Made by a program: the position numbers and the translations under genes
The notes under the pieces: generated by a model
Seen by the model: the letters and a program-made list of their open reading frames with translations, nothing else
Told to the model about the DNA's origin: nothing
The model's database searches: none
Assembly: GCF_003063645.1 (NCBI RefSeq)
Contig: NZ_NESJ01000016.1
Coordinates: 46,185-110,184, forward strand
Origin: Limnohabitans sp. 2KL-51
GTDB lineage: Bacteria > Pseudomonadota > Gammaproteobacteria > Burkholderiales > Burkholderiaceae_C
Length of the DNA stretch: 64,000 bases
Direction: 5' to 3'
In this document: positions 62,341-64,000 of the stretch, piece by piece
Numbering within the stretch: the first letter of the stretch is position 1
How the letters are laid out: the number at the start of each line of letters is the position of its first letter

Positions 62341-62967
62341 ATGTTGGATACCTCTTTGCCCCCTCTCTCCGAGCCCGCAGCCCCCGTGTTGGCAGGCACT
62401 GTGTTGCTGCACCGAGGTGACGCCGTAGACCGCATCGTGCACGTCATGCAGGGGCGCGTGGTGCTGGGGGTGCTGGCGGATGGCCACATGGCGCACCAGC
62501 TGGGTGTGGTGCAAGGGCCCTGCTGGCTGGAGGCCGCATCGGGCCTGCTGGGCTTGCCGCACGCGGTTGATGCGGTGGCCGAGACCGAGGTGCATGTGCA
62601 GTACGTGAGCGTGCCTGATTTCGTGGCCAATGTTCACTCTTTGCCTGAGGCCTCACAGAACCTGCTCATGGACATGGCGCGTTCGCAGCGCCAACAAAGC
62701 GAGCTGGCGGTCAGTCGAGTGGCCAAAGACGCTGATGCGCGATGCGCTGAATGGCTCTTGCGACATGCCCAACCCGACGAGCTTTTTGGTGGCTTGGCCG
62801 TGAAACTGACCGAGCGCAAACGCACTATCGCCGCACATCTGGGCATCGCCCCAGAAACGTTTTCGCGGGTGCTGCGCCATTTGCGCGAACGCCAGCTCAT
62901 CAGCGGCGGCGGCAGGGTGTTAGGCCTGCCCAACCCGCAAGCGCTGCGCGATTTGGCTGGGGTCTGA
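62341..62967 (+). CDS. Crp/Fnr family transcriptional regulator
   Basis: 208 residues. The N-terminal half is a cyclic-nucleotide-binding-like barrel without a clear cAMP phosphate loop (VLLHRGDAVDRIVHVMQGRV). The C-terminal winged helix is ERKRTIAAHLGIAPETFSRV with LRHLRERQLI. It probably controls neighbouring genes in response to another ligand or redox signal. Its stop lies inside a 67-bp repeat copy. Confidence 0.9.
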   Translation: MLDTSLPPLSEPAAPVLAGTVLLHRGDAVDRIVHVMQGRVVLGVLADGHMAHQLGVVQGPCWLEAASGLLGLPHAVDAVAETEVHVQYVSVPDFVANVHSLPEASQNLLMDMARSQRQQSELAVSRVAKDADARCAEWLLRHAQPDELFGGLAVKLTERKRTIAAHLGIAPETFSRVLRHLRERQLISGGGRVLGLPNPQALRDLAGV

Positions 62968-63020
62968 CGCGCCATCGTGTGTGCACCACGTGAAGGTATC
63001 GGACCATGAAGGCTCGTCTT
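62954..63020. repeat. 67-bp diverged direct repeat, copy 1
   Basis: It matches 63757-63823 at 55 of 67 positions without gaps. It covers the last codons of the Crp/Fnr gene and the start of the 315-base gap 62968-63282, in which nothing else is apparent apart from an AT-rich stretch before the next gene. Confidence 0.7.
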
Positions 63021-63282
63021 TTAGCCGCTTGGCACCTTCATTTGTGCAGCCGCAGATTTTTCATCCACAGCAAGGGTTGTTCCTTGACCGGACGGGCCGG
63101 TGCGCCGTGTTGTAGTAAGGCCTGTCCAGCGCGGGGGGTAGGCACGTGGCTGTGTGGGTCAAGGGCCAAAGACGTGCTGTGACCGATTTCGTAACAATTT
63201 AGAACTTCAATAAAATTAAATCCTATTTAGAATTCCATGGGTACTTTTTGATAGTGTGTGTGGGATAAAAGTCAGGGTTTTC

Positions 63283-63705
63283 ATGATCTTTCAAAATTTT
63301 CTTCGTGGCGCTCAAGTCATTTGCGCAAGTTGTGTGGTGTTTGGTTTGTCCGCCTGTGGTGGTTCCGGTCCTGCAGCCGTGACTGTTCCTGGTGCGCCGA
63401 CCATAGGCGCAGCTACGCCAGACCGTGAAAGCGCCAGTGTCCGCATGGCCTTCACGCCACCCGCATCTGACGGTGGTGCTCCCATCACCAGCTACAAAGC
63501 CACCTGCACCCAAGCCGGTGAGGGGCCCTTCGGCACGTCGGCCACCAGCCCTGTTGTTCTTTGGTTCGGCGAGTCTGTCAGCAGCCCTGTCACAGTCACG
63601 GGGCTGACCCGAGGTGCTTCATACAACTGCATGGTCAGCGCCAGCAACAGCGCAGGCACCAGTGCTTCGTCTGCCTCGGTCAGCGTGTCTCTGGCTGGGC
63701 CTTGA
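63283..63705 (+). CDS. Small Fn3-domain lipoprotein
   Basis: 140 residues from the ATG at 63283; a GTG start at 63256 would add nine residues before the signal. Lipobox GLSACGGS. One fibronectin type III-like domain (GGAPITSYKATCTQAG ... GLTRGASYNCMVSASNSAG) closely resembles the Fn3 part of the YHYH protein at 59832, so the two probably share a duplicated module. Function unknown; probably surface exposed. Confidence 0.8.
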   Translation: MIFQNFLRGAQVICASCVVFGLSACGGSGPAAVTVPGAPTIGAATPDRESASVRMAFTPPASDGGAPITSYKATCTQAGEGPFGTSATSPVVLWFGESVSSPVTVTGLTRGASYNCMVSASNSAGTSASSASVSVSLAGP

Positions 63706-63756
63706 TCCATCGCGTCCAGGATGGCGTTGCGGCAGCTTGGCCTGAGTGATCAGCGG

Positions 63757-63823
63757 TGGCCGGGGTTTGACGCGCCATCGTCTGAGCACCATGTGAAGGT
63801 GTCGATCCGTGAAGGCGCTTCTC
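63757..63823. repeat. 67-bp diverged direct repeat, copy 2
   Basis: The counterpart of 62954-63020 in the same orientation. The pair brackets the small Fn3 lipoprotein gene, suggesting an old segmental duplication. Confidence 0.7.
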
Positions 63824-63888
63824 TGATTGATCCGACCCCTTGAAGTTTTGAACGACATGCAAGGGATTGCTTTTTGTAGACATGATGG

Positions 63889-63975
63889 ATGACCTGCCCA
63901 CCTGACAAACGTGGGTTAAGTTGATGGGTGCGAAACCTTTATCAACCCAGTGCCATAACTCAGGAGGCAGGTCAT
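63889..63975. repeat. 10-bp inverted repeat before the edge gene
   Basis: ATGACCTGCC (63889-63898) and GGCAGGTCAT (63966-63975) are perfect inverted repeats. The second arm overlaps the start codon of the next gene. Such structure is common at IS ends or in translational control regions. Confidence 0.5.
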
Positions 63976-64000
63976 GAAACAGTTTAACGATATCTACGTG
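63974..64000 (+). CDS. Start of a gene cut by the window edge, possibly an IS110-type transposase
   Basis: ATG at 63974 after CAGGAGG. The nine visible residues are MKQFNDIYV. Many IS110-family transposases begin with a similar IYVGLDVHK-like stretch. The structured leader and the repeats just upstream agree with a mobile element, but the evidence is thin. Confidence 0.3.

Noticed and set aside
1..64000. CRISPR arrays, tRNA or rRNA genes
   Set aside because: No regularly spaced repeats and no cloverleaf or rRNA-like stretches were noticed on reading; a tRNA scan was not possible here.

Overview
The window looks like a chromosomal segment of a betaproteobacterium of the order Burkholderiales, most likely Comamonadaceae. 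The pointers are four Bug-type tripartite tricarboxylate transporter (TTT) binding proteins, a complete TctB/TctA pair, a cytochrome-linked PuuD urate oxidase, a TtuC/TtuD pair and the mostly GC-rich codon use. No rRNA, tRNA or CRISPR array was seen.

Layout. 1-2600: a flavin oxidoreductase cut by the window edge, and a Bug protein. 2808-6409: an ABC importer followed by a lone ureD. 6593-8893: MaeB malic enzyme. 9052-16900: ureide operon, on the minus strand except hiuH: urate-type permease, 2-oxoglutarate dioxygenase-like protein, M20 amidohydrolase, UraD-AllC fusion, PuuE allantoinase, GntR regulator, HIU hydrolase. 16961-19490: PPK2, a nuclease-like lipoprotein and a crotonase. 19570-29578: XdhA, XdhB, a small Cys-rich protein, two MFS carriers, a TonB-C-like lipoprotein, XdhC and PuuD. 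29726-32744: a complete TTT system. 32826-37577: Ldh-type dehydrogenase, luciferase-like monooxygenase with a Bug protein, and an 8-oxoguanine deaminase-like amidohydrolase. 37865-52606: a visibly more AT-rich block with a TetR regulator, two acyl-CoA ligases, a dipeptide-type ABC importer, a split carboxylase (carboxyltransferase plus a tiny biotin carrier) and a single-chain BC-BCCP-CT carboxylase. 52757-55091: a secreted caspase-like protein and a hydrolase relic. 55117-59710: LysR, TtuC, Bug, TtuD (tartrate/glycerate). 59832-64000: YHYH lipoprotein, HupE/UreJ-like membrane protein, Crp/Fnr regulator, Fn3 lipoprotein and the first codons of a gene at the edge, perhaps a transposase.

How it works together. 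The central theme is purine breakdown: xanthine to urate (XdhAB, matured by XdhC), urate to 5-hydroxyisourate (PuuD), then HiuH, UraD, PuuE and AllC, releasing ammonia and ureides. An identical 9-base string TGTATACAC lies upstream of the ABC ATPase-permease-ureD operon, between gntR and hiuH, and upstream of puuD. A one-mismatch copy of its 8-base core lies upstream of the urate permease. This suggests that the GntR protein inside the cluster controls a dispersed regulon that includes the ABC importer. The second theme is the TetR-controlled import-activate-carboxylate cluster, whose substrate cannot be read from the sequence.
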